A DNA stretch of 64,000 nt from Mesostigma viride. Its lineage: Eukaryota > Streptophyta > Mesostigmatophyceae > Mesostigmatales > Mesostigmataceae. The position numbers and the translations under genes were made by a program. The DNA is taken from positions 22,501 through 86,500 of the forward strand of contig RPFO01001483.1 of NCBI GenBank assembly GCA_009746045.1, read 5' to 3'. Shown here piece after piece: positions 30,259 through 40,671 of this stretch (the stretch's first letter is position 1; every line of letters begins with the position of its first letter). The notes beneath the pieces are model-generated. The model searched no databases, was not told the origin of the DNA, and saw nothing but the letters and a program-made list of their open reading frames with translations.

Positions 30259-30553
30259 ATTAATTAATTAATTAATTAATTAAACACGTGCTCCTGTTGG
30301 GGAGTCACGGAGCACCGAAGTGCTTTTAATCCCTGTGTGTGCACAACAGGAGAAAGGGCAGAGACCCCCAGTCTCCTTCATGCCTAAGGCATGCCACAGC
30401 TGCATTCGGGAACGCTAGCTAAACGGACACGCTAACGATCCGGCAATCTGTGGGTGCAATAAGACCCATGTGAGCATGGCATAACACTAGGAGCGTGGGC
30501 AAGTAATCTCATCATAGCCAGGACGTAGCATGGCTGTACTAGGACTATACCCC
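30259..30553 (-). mobile_element. SINE-like element with (TTAA)n tail, copy 1
   Basis: About 295 bp matching 50003-50308 in opposite orientation. Shared words include CCGGATCGTTAGCGTGTCCG, GAATGCAGCTGTGGCATGCC and GGGATTAAAAGCACTTCGGT. The 3' end reads GGAGCACGTG then about six TTAA units. Non-coding, with a variable simple tail, as in SINEs copied by a LINE. Its 5' end abuts the (TGGA)n array. Confidence 0.65.
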
Positions 30554-30558
30554 GATCA

Positions 30559-31553
30559 ATGGATGGATGGATGGATGGATGGATGGATGGATGGATGGAT
30601 GGATGGATGGATGGATGGATGGATGGATGGATGGATGGATGGATGGATGGATGGATGGATGGATGGATGGATGGATGGATGGATGGATGGATGGATGGAT
30701 GGATGGATGGATGGATGGATGGATGGATGGATGGATGGATGGATGGATGGATGGATGGATGGATGGATGGATGGATGGATGGATGGATGGATGGATGGAT
30801 GGATGGATGGATGGATGGATGGATGGATGGATGGATGGATGGATGGATGGATGGATGGATGGATGGATGGATGGATGGATGGATGGATGGATGGATGGAT
30901 GGATGGATGGATGGATGGATGGATGGATGGATGGATGGATGGATGGATGGATGGATGGATGGATGGATGGATGGATGGATGGATGGATGGATGGATGGAT
31001 GGATGGATGGATGGATGGATGGATGGATGGATGGATGGATGGATGGATGGATGGATGGATGGATGGATGGATGGATGGATGGATGGATGGATGGATGGAT
31101 GGATGGATGGATGGATGGATGGATGGATGGATGGATGGATGGATGGATGGATGGATGGATGGATGGATGGATGGATGGATGGATGGATGGATGGATGGAT
31201 GGATGGATGGATGGATGGATGGATGGATGGATGGATGGATGGATGGATGGATGGATGGATGGATGGATGGATGGATGGATGGATGGATGGATGGATGGAT
31301 GGATGGATGGATGGATGGATGGATGGATGGATGGATGGATGGATGGATGGATGGATGGATGGATGGATGGATGGATGGATGGATGGATGGATGGATGGAT
31401 GGATGGATGGATGGATGGATGGATGGATGGATGGATGGATGGATGGATGGATGGATGGATGGATGGATGGATGGATGGATGGATGGATGGATGGATGGAT
31501 GGATGGATGGATGGATGGATGGATGGATGGATGGATGGATGGATGGATGGATG
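30559..31553 (+). repeat. (TGGA)n tetranucleotide array, 995 bp, uninterrupted
   Basis: About 249 perfect copies with no interruption visible. Long frames through it (repeating Met-Asp-Gly-Trp on plus, His-Pro-Ser-Ile on minus) are artefacts of period 4. Confidence 0.98.
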
Positions 31554-32222
31554 TCAGGCTTGTCTTACATGATGCAGTGGAACTTTGGTGCTGGAGGGTT
31601 AATTGTGGCCCGGTCTGGTTTAGCTTCAGTGCTCTCATGGCGGCCTTCATTTGTAATTATTTGAATGCATGCCCATTGGGCCATGCATAGTGTATATTTT
31701 TTACGCATGCACGCCCATTATGTATCGCTGGGTCCATCCCATCAATGCTTGTTTATTGCCAGGTCTGGTGTAAGTAAGTTAGTACTTGCGTGTCATGCGC
31801 ATGGGCATGTTTAGAGTACTATGCTAATCTCTTTAGAAACATGCTGTTTCCGGCCCCACCGTCTAGGTCATCTAGTCGCTCCACACGTAAGCCAGCCATA
31901 ATTTCAATGCACAAGGATACACATTTCCATCACCATTCATCTTCATCATCCTGAACGACTCGAAAACGCGGAAAAGATAACGGCAGGCTCGAGCTACCAT
32001 GGTCCGGATTCTCCCGATTTCTGGCCTGCGCTGGTTGTCTCTTTGATAATTACACGGAAGTTACAAATCTCATCTGCATCATGCCCCAAGACACTACATT
32101 AAAGAATCAAATAAAATTATAACATGCCTCCGTTGGGAGATCATGCAGCACATGCATATTCCTTGCTGAATGGGTAGAGGTGGGTCAAGCCGCGACATCG
32201 AAATAAGCTAACTCTAAGCTAT

Positions 32223-32435
32223 CTAGTCTACAAAATCCTCACTACACTTCTCCCCAAAGCGCCCCTTCCGCTTTGGGGGAGGGGGCTTACCCACATGGGC
32301 TGGCGTGTGAGCCGGGACATTGGTCTTCCACCTCTTCTTGTTCTGCATAGGAACAGAGAGCGAAGAAATGCGGTGTGGGGACCCCTTCTCGTGGTAATGC
32401 GTTACATGTACTCCCCACCGGGCTTTGCTCTTCAT
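32223..32435 (-). CDS. Possible terminal exon, basic protein
   Basis: Unrecognised. The minus-strand frame ends in a Lys/Arg/Pro-rich stretch (GKPPPPKRKGRFGEKC) and an acidic SEDFVD terminus. TATGCAG at about 32353 could be a 3' splice site, giving a short last exon 32352-32223. Composition looks coding, but no upstream partner exon was found. Confidence 0.22.
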   Translation of the reverse strand: MKSKARWGVHVTHYHEKGSPHRISSLSVPMQNKKRWKTNVPAHTPAHVGKPPPPKRKGRFGEKCSEDFVD

Positions 32436-33370
32436 GGGTTCATAAAGACAACAATTATTCAGTAAGAATTTAATAAATTAGGAACATATATCCGTTGGGA
32501 GTCACTGTTACACATATACCTGAAAAGGGGCATATGATTTTAAATACATTCTGAGCTACAACCTGCACGTGCATGGGTTTAGTTAACTGGCACCTATACT
32601 AGAGGCCTGACATGGGGTGGAGCTTCAGTGCTTCCCCGCCTTCTCCTTCTCCCACACTGGGTGCTCCGCGTCCTTCTTCTCCGGCCCTGCCCATGGGTGC
32701 ACCGGCCCCGCCTCCTCCTTCTCCTCTCGGGACGATTCGCGCTCCACGCATGGCTGCAGCATCAGTTAGCACGGGCAAGACATAGCAGTAACCGCGCTAT
32801 GGCTGTTCTAGCACCAGCCTAGCAAACTGCCATGATCACTCAGCAAACCCACGACAGCTAAACCCTTGGCTGTCACAACCAGTCCATGCATCATTAAGTA
32901 TGGGTACAGGGAAAGCTTCCCGCATATCCATGGCCATATGGATGGCAGCAACACAACGACTTGCCCCCTAGCCCCCGTGCACACACAAAAACGTGGGTCG
33001 TGGCTTCCACGCCCCATCCGCCATGCATGACAGCGCGTACCTTACTCGCATTCACACCGGGCTGCATCCCAGCGCCGTTGCTGTCCCCATGTGACACGTC
33101 GGCTGATTAAGCAGATACACAGCAGAGTCTGATGTAAACCGCTAAACCCCAAACCCATGCAGACCACAGTCAAGGACGCGTGCATGTCAAGCCATGCCAA
33201 TTGTGAACCGTACAGCAATTTACTTTTCAAGCCTGAAGAGGTGGATAGCAGATACTAGCCTGGAAGAGGTTACAGGGGCACATGTCCAGTAGCGAGCGGA
33301 ACAACACAGCATACACCCTACAAGCGTACCGCACAATGTCCTCCTGCAATTGTCTGCAGATCTCCCAATG

Positions 33371-33462
33371 CCGCAGACATCTCCACTGCTCTCATGGCGA
33401 TTGCAAATGCTTCATGCCGCTGACATCTCCACTGCTCTCATGGCGATTGCAAATGCTTGATG
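33371..33462. repeat. Two-copy direct repeat, about 45 bp
   Basis: GACATCTCCACTGCTCTCAT plus GGCGATTGCAAATGCTT occurs twice with one substitution near the join. Confidence 0.9.
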
Positions 33463-33540
33463 CCGCACCTCTGCTTACAGCAGAAAAGCTTCCTCCGGGC
33501 GAGGCACCTGACTGGAACCAACACCCATTCCTTGGCTTCA

Positions 33541-34647
33541 CAACGTGGCCATGACAGCATCGTGAATCTGCTTCGCCAACGCCCACACTTCAGGACCCGC
33601 GCCCTGCACCGCCATGGCCACAGGCTGCACCGCTGCAATCGATGCAGCATTCACTGCCTGCGCCGCACCATGTACTGCATGCACGAAAGCCAATCCTGGC
33701 TCGGTTATCATGGTCTTGCCCGATTCCTGCTGCTTCTTCTTCTTCGATGCGGTCATGCGCACTTTATACCCCTTCCTCTCCAAGCACGCCTTCAGCACCT
33801 GGCTCGTGCGGTGCTGAATATGCTTCTGAAGGCGCGCCTTCTAAACACGAAGTGTTGGCAATGTATGATTCCCAAACGGCATGATAGGCACATAATCAGT
33901 CCCATTAATTGCTTTGCGGCAGTCAATGCACCAGAACACCTGTTGAAAAAAGAAGGTTATGCACGCTAGCGATTACCCGCGGCAAGAAGCAATCAACACG
34001 CCTCGCTAACAACTGCAACCACAATGTAATTCATGACGGGCCACTCACCGCTACCCTGCTCTCCTGCTTCAATGTCTCCCCATTCTCAAGGCCTCCATTG
34101 TAAACCTCTCCGTCTTCACCATCGTCATCGTCTTCCTCTTCCTCCACTCCGACGTATCCGTGTTTCCTTTTCCTAAGATACCTAGGGTTGTTCAAGTCGT
34201 ATGTGCGGCGTTGGCACACTTCCAACAAAATTTTGGCCGCCTCTACCCATTACCATTTATTCGTACTATCATAACATATCCAGGCGTTTGAAAAATCATT
34301 CCCTCGTTCGAACTTCTACCCCTGGGCGTCCATGACGAGGCAGTCACGACGGGACGCAGATGCACAAAAATAAAACAAGGCGACATCCCTTCAATCATTG
34401 ACCAAAAAACAGAATACGCGCAGAACTTGGATTTCAACACCACGCACCCATTACCAGCGAGCACGGCTGGCCTGCAACCGCCATCATTTCATAACCAGAA
34501 GCCAGGGCCCACACTCCATCCCGTTACCTCATCTTCCACGCACGGCTTCCGCTGCTTCCCTCTGCTCTTTCGCATTCTCCGCCAGCAACCTCGCCTTCTC
34601 CTCGTCCAACAATCCACTAAGAATAAAATCCCCTCTATTGGACGCCA
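33541..34647 (-). CDS. Unrecognised three-exon gene in the 23-kb element
   Basis: My model is exon 1 from ATG 34647, exon 2 ending at a strong GTGAGT donor near 34048, and exon 3 after TTTCAACAG from about 33938 to a stop at 33541. Exon 1 reads MASNRGDFILSGLLDEEKAR and continues as a likely coiled coil. Exon 2 has a run of Glu/Asp after YLRKRKHGYVGV. Exon 3 begins VFWCIDCRKAINGTDY with a C-x2-C pair and continues through KARLQKHIQHRTSQVLKAC to an Ala-rich helix. One TAG interrupts exon 3; it could be a dead codon or the end of an unmodelled intron (GTTTAG). The small zinc-binding and coiled-coil make-up would suit an element-coded DNA-binding or regulatory protein, but I do not recognise the family. 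Confidence 0.4.
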
Positions 34648-36156
34648 TTCAGACGAACTTTGCTAGCGTCTTTTCACCGGCCCCAGCACACATAATCTAT
34701 AGCCGCTTAATGACAACGGCCGACAACGACAACTGCTGAATAGGCGAAAAAGGCTGATAACTACATTTTTATATTTCGCTGCATTTGCTAGTCGGGGTAA
34801 AATTGGCTCTTTTTTAGCAAATTTAGCAAATTAGCAAATTAGCGGAAGGCGGGGGCCGAGATTAATTAAGAGGTACCTTGAAATTAAATAAGACGCATAC
34901 CTCTATCGAGATATATGTTCGGAGGCGAATTTCTATTGGCGTTAATTTGTACTATTGTACGACAGCTGTCAAGGGTGACGGCATGTACTGAAATCGCGGA
35001 TACTTTCTAGATCGATTGCGCATTCGACGGTTAAAAGGCAGAGCTGCGGTTGAAAGTACAGTACGTGGGGGGGGACGGTGTTACAACGGCCGGGGGGGGA
35101 CGCAGTTATGGGGGGGGGGGACGGTGTTACAACGGGGGGGGAACGCACTTATGGGGGGGGGGAACGGTGTTATCGGGGAAATGGACCAAAGAGGTGAGAG
35201 GGGAAATGAGTATCAGCGAATCGTTAATGGGGGGAACGGTGTTACACCGGGGGGAGTCGCAGTTGTCAGTTTCAAACCGAATATCTATTGGACCGTAGTT
35301 CTAGGAAATTGTAGATGGCGATTAGTTCGGCACTTCCGGGCGTCAGGCCCAGTAAGGTCCAGGTGGAAGTTTAGACACCTTGCAATCACAGAATAGCGGT
35401 TACAGGGATATTATTTAATGGAAATGGCCGACACGTTGGAAACTGATTGCGGTTACAAACCTTACGTCGTGTGTGATTGGCTGGATACTAACGGGGCACG
35501 AAGACCAAAGGCAGAAGGAGCGGCCACGCGTCACGATTCGTGTGATTGACAGGATACACGCGAATATAGGTGTGTGAACGAAGGGTCAAAAAGAAAACGA
35601 AAGGCCGACACCATGGCGGCGATGAACACAACGGTACGAGCCGCGCCAAAATCTGCCCTCGTAAGCGGTACCCGAAAAGTGGCGCCAAATGCGATTTTTG
35701 GTGTGCGCGTGCACGAAAGTGACCGAATTTCGGGCGACAGGCATGGCGGTCTGGCAGGCGATGCTGAGCGTGTATAAAGGCACTATCAAGGCTGAAATTT
35801 TACGATTATCCTCCTAAGGTGTTATTCGATCCACCACTGTTTTTTTTTAGCCATAAAATGTGCGGAATCGAACAGCATGTTGCGTCATTCATAGGTGGGT
35901 GCCTGAATGGTCGCAGATTTTCTCTCGACCCCACCTGACCGCAGCAAAAAATTTTCCCGATGAAGTGCGCCCTAAGATCGGGGTTTCCATCATAAACGAT
36001 GCATTTTTTAATTCTAAAGACTTTGACCGAACGACTTTCTTCATTACCGCTGCAATTTTTTTTCCCTGAGCTACCGCATATTTCCGACCAATTTCAAGGC
36101 TGCGTCAGGCTTGGCAGACCCATACTTCGTATATATCTGCGTTTGCCCCGAACGTC
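34648..36156. other. Non-coding stretch with G-run repeats
   Basis: At 35048-35250 runs of 7-12 G alternate with ACGGTGTTACAACGG-like spacers. 35181-35228 matches 6634-6682. 35615-35660 (GGCGGCGATGAACACAACGG) resembles the complement of about 49850-49905. No gene recognised. Confidence 0.5.
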
Positions 36157-36742
36157 ATGTTTAATGCAGGCTTTGTGGACTCTAAAGACGCCCACGATGT
36201 TGGGGCTTTTATCAGCCTCTGGACATGCACAAACTGCGGTCAGCAGGTGAATGCCGGAACGAGTTTCTGCGGCGGGGTGTGCGAAACAGACATCAAGCGC
36301 ACGGCAGACATGGATACCTCCGAGCGGTATGTTCCCTTATTCAAATCTACGGGCCAATTCACTCCTTGTTGAATCCCTGACCTTGTCACGGATGAATATG
36401 TTACCAGTTCCCCATCTCCGGAGTTTCTCTTTTGGTCATCTTCTTATCTTACGGGAGGTGCGTCATGAATCGTATAGCGAGCTACGGTTTCATGGCGAGC
36501 CTTTTCTTCACATCAGCGACGTACAGGTTACCTTAGAGGCTAGGGATGTCAAGGAATTCTTCACACGGATATTAGGGAGGGTGCATGACGGATTGCGGGC
36601 AAGATACGGGCTGGCTGGCAGCCTTGCAGCGCTATTGCCGCCGATGGCAATGATTTGCAGGCAGGGCTATGGATCACAAAGCTGTTGCTTTGCTCTAGTT
36701 GTACATGCTGCAATTTATTGGCATTGTGCTCACGGCAAGTAA
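36157..36742 (+). CDS. Unrecognised two-exon gene with a zinc ribbon
   Basis: Exon 36157-36326 ends at a strong GTATGT donor (phase 2). Exon 36424-36742 follows CTCCGGAG and restores the frame. The first exon contains WTCTNCGQQVNAGTSFCGG, with paired cysteines (C-x2-C and C-x3-C) spaced like a zinc ribbon. The second contains REVRHESYSELRFHGEPF and LEARDVKEFFTRILGRV, which look like folded protein. The last 40 codons are less convincing, so the true end may be an earlier donor. It lies inside the 23-kb element and could be the start of an element-coded nuclear protein; no family identified. Confidence 0.35.
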
Positions 36743-37893
36743 TGTTGCATGACATGGTTGACCACGAAGATTGATGGAAAACCCAGAAGCAATTGGTGGC
36801 TTTCTTGGATGCTCGATGGCTTCACATGCTTGTGAGTCCATAAAACCCACTGCATACGTGCCCACCGTCTCTAAGCTGAAAGCATCTGCCTTCAACAAGC
36901 ATCTTAAGACATGCATGCACATGAGAACTGTCATGGTTTGTGGAGAGGGTGGCATATTGCGTGAGAGCGGAGAGAGGACAGTGGCCGGGCTAGGCCAGCT
37001 ACCTGTGCTGCCACAGGACCGGGCGGCAAACACCGATGCACAAGCTGCCTTACACACCAGCACCCAAGCTGCCTTCATACCCCTGAATGATGAGCAGAGG
37101 GCATCCTGGACGGCCGCATCCATGCAGTTCATGCAGTTCAGGCTGTGCGTGCTGGCCAAGGGCACGGGTAAATGAGCCAATGGCGGGCTATTATTACGCA
37201 CGCTGCAACCAGCGCCAATGAAGCAACCCAAGCCTGCCCTCCTGACAGGTATGTGTGTTTTGTTTTCTCATGTCGTGTGCACAACCAGCAATCCTTTATT
37301 TCCCTATGATGCATGTTTGCGGAATTCTGGCAACCTGGCACATGGCCAAACTCCTCAATGTCAGGGCTGGGAGGGGTTGTTTGTCAAGTGGATAGACACA
37401 CGCACATGCTCAACACCTCTTGCTCCAATGCCACTGCCACTCACCCAGAAACTCAGGCACAACCACGCACGATCGCTAAGCTGCTAGCCAGAATCGCAGT
37501 CCTCACCAAAGTGAGGGATGGGGCACCAGCTAGTTTGACAGTCTGGCTGAGGACGTGCAGGAGTTGAATGACATATCTGAAGCAAGTAGTCACGGATGGC
37601 TTGGAGAAACATGGTGAAGCATGCATGGGCATGCATCTCATGTTGACAAGGGCCAGAGCAAGAGCATGAGCACGATGCATGTGCCTATGTAGAGGCCATT
37701 GGGCTTGCACTATCTGTTGAAGACAACTGCGGTATGGTGGCCAAGCGGCTCACCGGGGATGTGCAGTGGCTTCTTCATGCTAGGTATGATGGCGGCCAAG
37801 TGCAGTCCTTTGGTGGCACATTTCAAGCCGGCAACCTCGAGGTAGCAACTGAGCAGTGTATGAGCTGTCTGGCTATGCACCACAGCGCTGGCT
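36743..37893 (+). pseudogene. Decayed coding-like region
   Basis: A 134-codon frame (36771-37175, first ATG at 36774), then a broken frame from about 37450 to a TGA near 37893. The best part is VEAIGLALSVEDNC...VAKRLTGDVQWLLHARYDGG, open for about 80 codons with biased codon use but no start. Frames switch at about 37565 and 37650. I read it as remains of a gene carried by the element; family unknown. Confidence 0.3.
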
Positions 37894-39232
37894 GAGGAGA
37901 TCTAGTCCAACTTGGAAGCTGCGTTGCCAGCAACGTGGGCCCCTATAACAGAGACAGGGACATGGGGACATCCATGGTGATGCAGAGGACCATGTGTGGC
38001 AACCTTGGTCAGGCGGGCCGGTTGCCAAGGGATGTGCTGCTACCGAATCAAGGCGCACAAAACACATCGCAACCATGCCGACGGCCGAGATGCCTGGCAT
38101 GATTAGATTATTACATTGCCAAGCTGAGTTTGCGACTACCGTGCATGCTGTGGGTTTGAACTGATCATGCTAGCCAACGTGACAGCTGGCAGTTCTTATG
38201 TCTAACAAGCCCCTACTTGAAAATTGCCTTAGCATGGCCGTATGCACATATATACATACAACCATGTCTAGCCACTGTTCATGTTCATATATCTTTGTCT
38301 ATGTGTCACAAAAGTTGTGTTATATTATCTGTGCAAGGTCTGAACAGTTAGCAACACAGTTGGTGGGAGTTGGCCATACCGTTACAAAGAACTTTGCATC
38401 CAAGGTTGAGTGATTAGCTGGAAACTGGCAGGTGTTGCATGGACCAGTGAACCCAATGACACTTGATGGACCTGAAGTTTTGTGCAATGTCTGAAATGAC
38501 ATGATGATTAACATGGGCGCTTGTTTTCAGCCTCACCTGAGCACATCTTGCATGGGAAACTGCAAGAAATGTGGCGGAAATGCAAAAAACGCACATTTTT
38601 GCTCACATTTGCTAGCGAGCTGTCAATGAATGAAGTACAACAGACCTGGATTTTTGTGCAATGTCTACAATGATGATATTTAATATGCTTGCAAGTTTCC
38701 AGCCCCAACTGAGCACATCTTGTATGAAAACTGTCATGAAATGTGTTAAAAAAACGCGAAAAACGCGCATTTTTGCTAGCATTTGGTGGCATTTTGTTAC
38801 CAAATACAGTACGATGGACCTGATTTTTTGTGCCATGTCTACATTTATGATGTGTAACGTGATTGCAAATTTCCAGCCTCGACTGAACACATCTTCCATG
38901 GAAACTGCTATGAGATGTGGTGAAACGGTGCGTTTTTGCTAGCATTTGGTGGCAGTTTGTCACCAAATGAGGTCAGATGACCATGGGACCTGGTGCACAG
39001 TTGGTAGACATGAGCATAAGCCTACATGCAAACAGCCAGGTCAGGAGCTCTTTATTTGCATATCAAATGGTATTTGTTTGTATTAAAATCTGGAAAGTTG
39101 CTAAAAATAGACATGCCAAAAATAGACCAACCGATGTCGGAAAATTCTGGAAAGTCAAATTCCTTTTACTGGTGTCATGGACATGCTGCCTACCAATATC
39201 TAGCATGTTTGGACTCAATTTGCTCCTTGTAG
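37894..39232. other. Non-coding, includes a 170-bp repeat
   Basis: Between the decayed region and the coiled-coil gene. Apart from the tandem repeat at 38466-38985 nothing was recognised. Confidence 0.5.
38466..38985 (+). repeat. Satellite-like tandem repeat, three units of about 170 bp
   Basis: Units start near 38466, 38645 and 38815 with GATGGACCTG..TTTTGTGC. They share TTCCAGCC, ACTGAGCACATCTT, GGAAACTG and TTTTTGCTAGCATTTGGTGG. Diverged; a fourth partial start is near 38983. Confidence 0.75.
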
Positions 39233-40287
39233 GGCTTATAAGGGCATTTTTTGGCACTTTCATACCGTTGTGAAAAATCTGGTGCAACAAGACCTCTTCA
39301 AGGACCTCGTTGGAAAAGTAAACAAGCAGCGAGTCGACTTAACTAACGCCATCAGGGACAAAAAGCTTAATCTGGACCGTGCCAACGAAGGAGTACAAGT
39401 ACAAACAAAGAATGTAAATGCGGCTAAGGCAAGGTATCATGAACTCAAGACAAGGGAGGAAAAGCTCTGCGAGGAGAAAGTGAAAAAGGCGTACGAGACA
39501 ACCGTAGAACCCCAACTCAAGACGCTAGAGCGGCTGAAAGTCGCGTTATGCAAAAAGGAACAACTGTGGGAGGGGGTGGTCAAACATGCAACAAATGAGG
39601 TGCTGTCGACACTTGAGACAATAGGGCCCCTTCTCTCCAACGCAATCAATAAAGGGGCAGCGGTGGATAGCGTGGATCTGACGGGGTCCCAGGCGGACGA
39701 GGATGAATTATTGAACTCCGTTTTGTCTGCTGCCGGCAAGCTTGCTGGGGGGTCATCTGTAACCCCATCATCATCAACACAAACGTCCACAAAACAACAT
39801 GGCCAAGACCAAAACGCCGGCAAGTCGCCCTGGCCCGGCAAGGGGACTAAACGATCCCTCGATTTTGACGAACGCAATGAGGAAACGCCTGCTTTTGAGC
39901 CGTCGCCAGATGACGACCCCGTCCATGACGACCACGCCGGCCCAGCACCCGCCAACGACGCCGGACCACCTAGTTCATCCCAAAGAACGGGACTCGATGG
40001 ATCCAGCACATGCGAACCTCCAGATTCTTGAGGACGACGTTGTGCCTGAGTTAAACTGTGAAACAAGGCACCGGCGGCGCGGGCGGCATGCTATTTTAGA
40101 CGATACCTCCGAGGATGACGATGAAAACAATGTCGACAAGGAAGACGAACCAGAAGCAGAGCAAGAAGAGGATGAAGAAGTGGCAGAAGAGGAGGAAGGG
40201 GATATGTTGCTTTCTTGTGATTTGGGGTTTTTGTTAATTTTGGTAATTTTGTTAATTTTGATAATTTGTAAACTGGGGACAACCTAG
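39233..40287 (+). pseudogene. Coiled-coil protein with acidic tail, frameshifted
   Basis: Open from a likely acceptor (TTGTAG, 39227-39232): the frame begins AYKGIFWHFHTVVKNLVQQD, then a long charged coiled coil (KVNKQRVDLTNAIRDKK through KVALCKKEQLW). A Ser/Thr/Pro-rich region follows and the frame stops at 40031. An overlapping frame (39799-40287) then carries a strongly acidic tail (DDTSEDDDENN, EAEQEEDEE), so I infer one frameshift near 39990 separating body from tail. Position close to the right terminus and the coiled-coil/acidic make-up suit an element-coded accessory protein; family unknown. An upstream first exon is not identified; the 36.2-kb exons are candidates. Confidence 0.4.
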
Positions 40288-40439
40288 TCAGTAAAAAAAA
40301 AAATAATAGACACGCACGTTCTCCCACTTCTCCATTACAATATAATTATCCGTCTGGCCGTGTACAGGCAAAGATCCCCGAAGTAGCTTACTGAAACGTA
40401 TCTTACAGCATCGGATCACTGGCACCTAATCTACAGGTG

Positions 40440-40671
40440 GTAGATTACCAACCAAGACCCGTCGCGGTAATTTACTCTGTCGGTAATGTACTACCAAAGA
40501 TGTGCAGTCGTAACGTTACTCTTACTTACGGCTAGTAAAATTACTACCCTATCATCCTACGTAGTTATGATTACGGCGTTGGATCTCACGCCTCGGATCT
40601 AGGTAGTAAGATAAGACCTCGTAATTTACTCCTCGGATGCTTTTTACCACCCTCGGACGAAAAGTATAGTG
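40440..40671 (-). repeat. Right terminal inverted repeat and subterminal region
   Basis: 40616-40671 is the 56-bp terminal repeat. Inside it, variants of GTAATTTACTC, GTAATGTACTACC and CCTCGGATCT recur in both orientations, less regular than on the left. Confidence 0.85.

Larger units (their letters stand above)
31554..33540. other. Repeat remnants between the array and the coiled-coil gene
   Basis: Contains the dispersed repeat copy 31843-32046, TTAA-family 3' ends near 32100-32140 and 32460-32600 (both minus orientation), a possible exon at 32223-32435 and a 45-bp duplication at 33371-33462. Confidence 0.5.

Noticed and set aside
30180-30312. Helitron 3' end (hairpin near the terminus)
   Set aside because: The hairpin is followed by a variable (TTAA)n tail, not CTRR, and tail-length variation favours a retroelement.
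30530-31690. 386-residue Met-Asp-Gly-Trp repeat protein and its minus-strand His-Pro-Ser-Ile counterpart
   Set aside because: Pure (TGGA)n microsatellite; no non-repetitive coding sequence beyond it.
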